NCBI GenBank assembly: GCA_965220045.1
Contig: OZ244803.1
Span: 434,001-498,000 of the forward strand
Reading direction: 5' to 3'
Source of the DNA: VXOZ01 sp965220045
GTDB taxonomy: Bacteria > Chloroflexota > UBA11872 > VXOZ01
DNA length: 64,000 bases
Shown here: in pieces, positions 63,576 to 64,000 of the stretch
How the letters are laid out: every line of letters begins with the position of its first letter
Numbering within the stretch: the stretch's first letter is position 1
Notes under the pieces: model-generated
Database searches by the model: none
What the model saw: the letters and a program-made list of their open reading frames with translations, nothing else
Told to the model about the DNA's origin: nothing
Translations under genes and position numbers: made by a program

Positions 63576-63674
63576 ATTCCGAACGAAGCGCAGCGGAGTG
63601 AGGAATCTAAAGTACTGAGCCTAACAAACACACTCGACGTGAACCCTAGATTCCTCGCTGCGCTCGGAATGACA
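63576..63674. repeat. Long inverted repeat (REP pair) adjacent to the IS
   Basis: ATTCCGAACGAAGCGCAGCG, continuing GAGTGAGGAATCTA (63576-63609), is inverted as CTAGATTCCTCGCTGCGCTC, continuing GGAATGAC (63645-63673). Together with GTCATTCC left of the IS this would read GTCATTCCGA, the standard start of that repeat. The IS therefore interrupted a REP pair. Confidence 0.85.
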
Positions 63675-63703
63675 TGGATTGTATTCACTGAAAATTGAGG
63701 GAA

Positions 63704-63734
63704 GATTTTGTCAACTAATTAGTCGACATTAGCA
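63704..63734. repeat. Orphan IS481-like terminal repeat
   Basis: 24 of 31 positions match the right terminal repeat of the IS, in the same orientation, 128 bp outside it. No transposase sequence is beside it. Confidence 0.75.
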
Positions 63735-63790
63735 AGTCCCGCGAAAGCGGGAATCCATCTTCTCTTCGCCGCCGCACTTCCACCGCCCAA

Positions 63791-63809
63791 GCGGGGGACA
63801 AGCCCCCGC
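63791..63809. repeat. REP-like palindrome GCGGGGG-ACAAG-CCCCCGC
   Basis: A member of the same family as the copies at 6263, 6496 and 6729, with CGCTAC after the stem. A decayed second copy follows at about 63828. The rest of the window end (63735-64000) holds a CCCGCGAAAGCGGG element at 63738 and no supported gene. Confidence 0.85.
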
Positions 63810-64000
63810 GCTACAAGACTAGCCCAAGCGGGGGACTAGCAGCCGCGTTACAAGACTAGTGGTGTCCTGACGTTCGCGCCTCTCAGATTCTGCTACACTG
63901 AAATCACTCGCCAAGACGGCTTTGCCACCGACCCTTCCAGCCCATAGATTAGACTGCGGAGCATATTGCCTATCATGAGACGCTCAGTTCTATTGTGTGA

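Noticed and set aside
63975..64000. Possible start of a further gene at the window end (ATG at 63975)
   Set aside because: Only eight codons are visible and there is no convincing ribosome binding site at the right distance.
1..64000. tRNA or rRNA genes
   Set aside because: The intergenic gaps were read for cloverleaf-like stems with CCA ends and for rRNA-like stretches, and none was found. A covariance-model search would be needed to exclude small RNAs.

Overview
The window is bacterial, gene-dense and GC-rich. Intergenic gaps are full of palindromic and tandem repeats. Several traits fit Chloroflexota, possibly a marine or host-associated lineage. Two secreted proteins carry the GG(V)xxxG(Y/F)P repeat common in that phylum. 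There is a tandem pair of rhamnonate-dehydratase-like enolase-superfamily paralogs, and transaldolase sits directly beside phosphoglucose isomerase. The taxonomic placement is inference only. No rRNA, tRNA or CRISPR array was seen.

Layout. 0-5 kb: a DUF4143 ATPase, then pantothenate genes on the minus strand (a PanG-type ketopantoate reductase candidate overlapping panB, then panC beyond a seven-copy 59-bp tandem array). 5-15 kb: small membrane proteins, a GNAT acetyltransferase, an SDR, ilvE, a heterodimeric ABC exporter pair and a secreted repeat protein. 15-19 kb: a Yip1-like protein and the two enolase-superfamily dehydratases. 19-31 kb: ICMT-like methyltransferase, DUF192 lipoprotein, cobalamin adenosyltransferase, class I aldolase, PaREP1/HEPN protein, PHP phosphoesterase, methyltransferase, lipoprotein, a short transaldolase, SGNH hydrolase and argJ. 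31-42 kb: MBL hydrolase, a three-domain AMP-ligase/ACP/acyltransferase, argC, uppP, an inositol monophosphatase, a frameshifted REP-associated transposase between inverted REPs, a double alpha/beta hydrolase and a VC0807-like membrane protein. 42-52 kb: GNAT, two tandem Tat-lipoprotein solute-binding proteins with no transporter, a spermidine-synthase-like membrane protein, glycerate kinase, LysM and BNR-propeller proteins. 52-62 kb: central carbon genes on the plus strand (pyk, an amidotransferase-like/deacetylase-like protein, rpiB, a methyltransferase, tal, pgi, zwf). 62-64 kb: a complete IS481-type element inserted in a palindromic repeat.

Functionally, zwf, pgi, tal, rpiB, aldolase and pyk cover much of the pentose phosphate pathway and lower glycolysis. 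panG/panB/panC would complete pantothenate synthesis, and argC and argJ belong to arginine synthesis but are not clustered. The most unusual content is the repeat landscape: at least five palindromic repeat families, several expanded into tandem arrays of different period (18, 45, 59, about 101, about 165 and 233 bp), together with a decayed RAYT gene.
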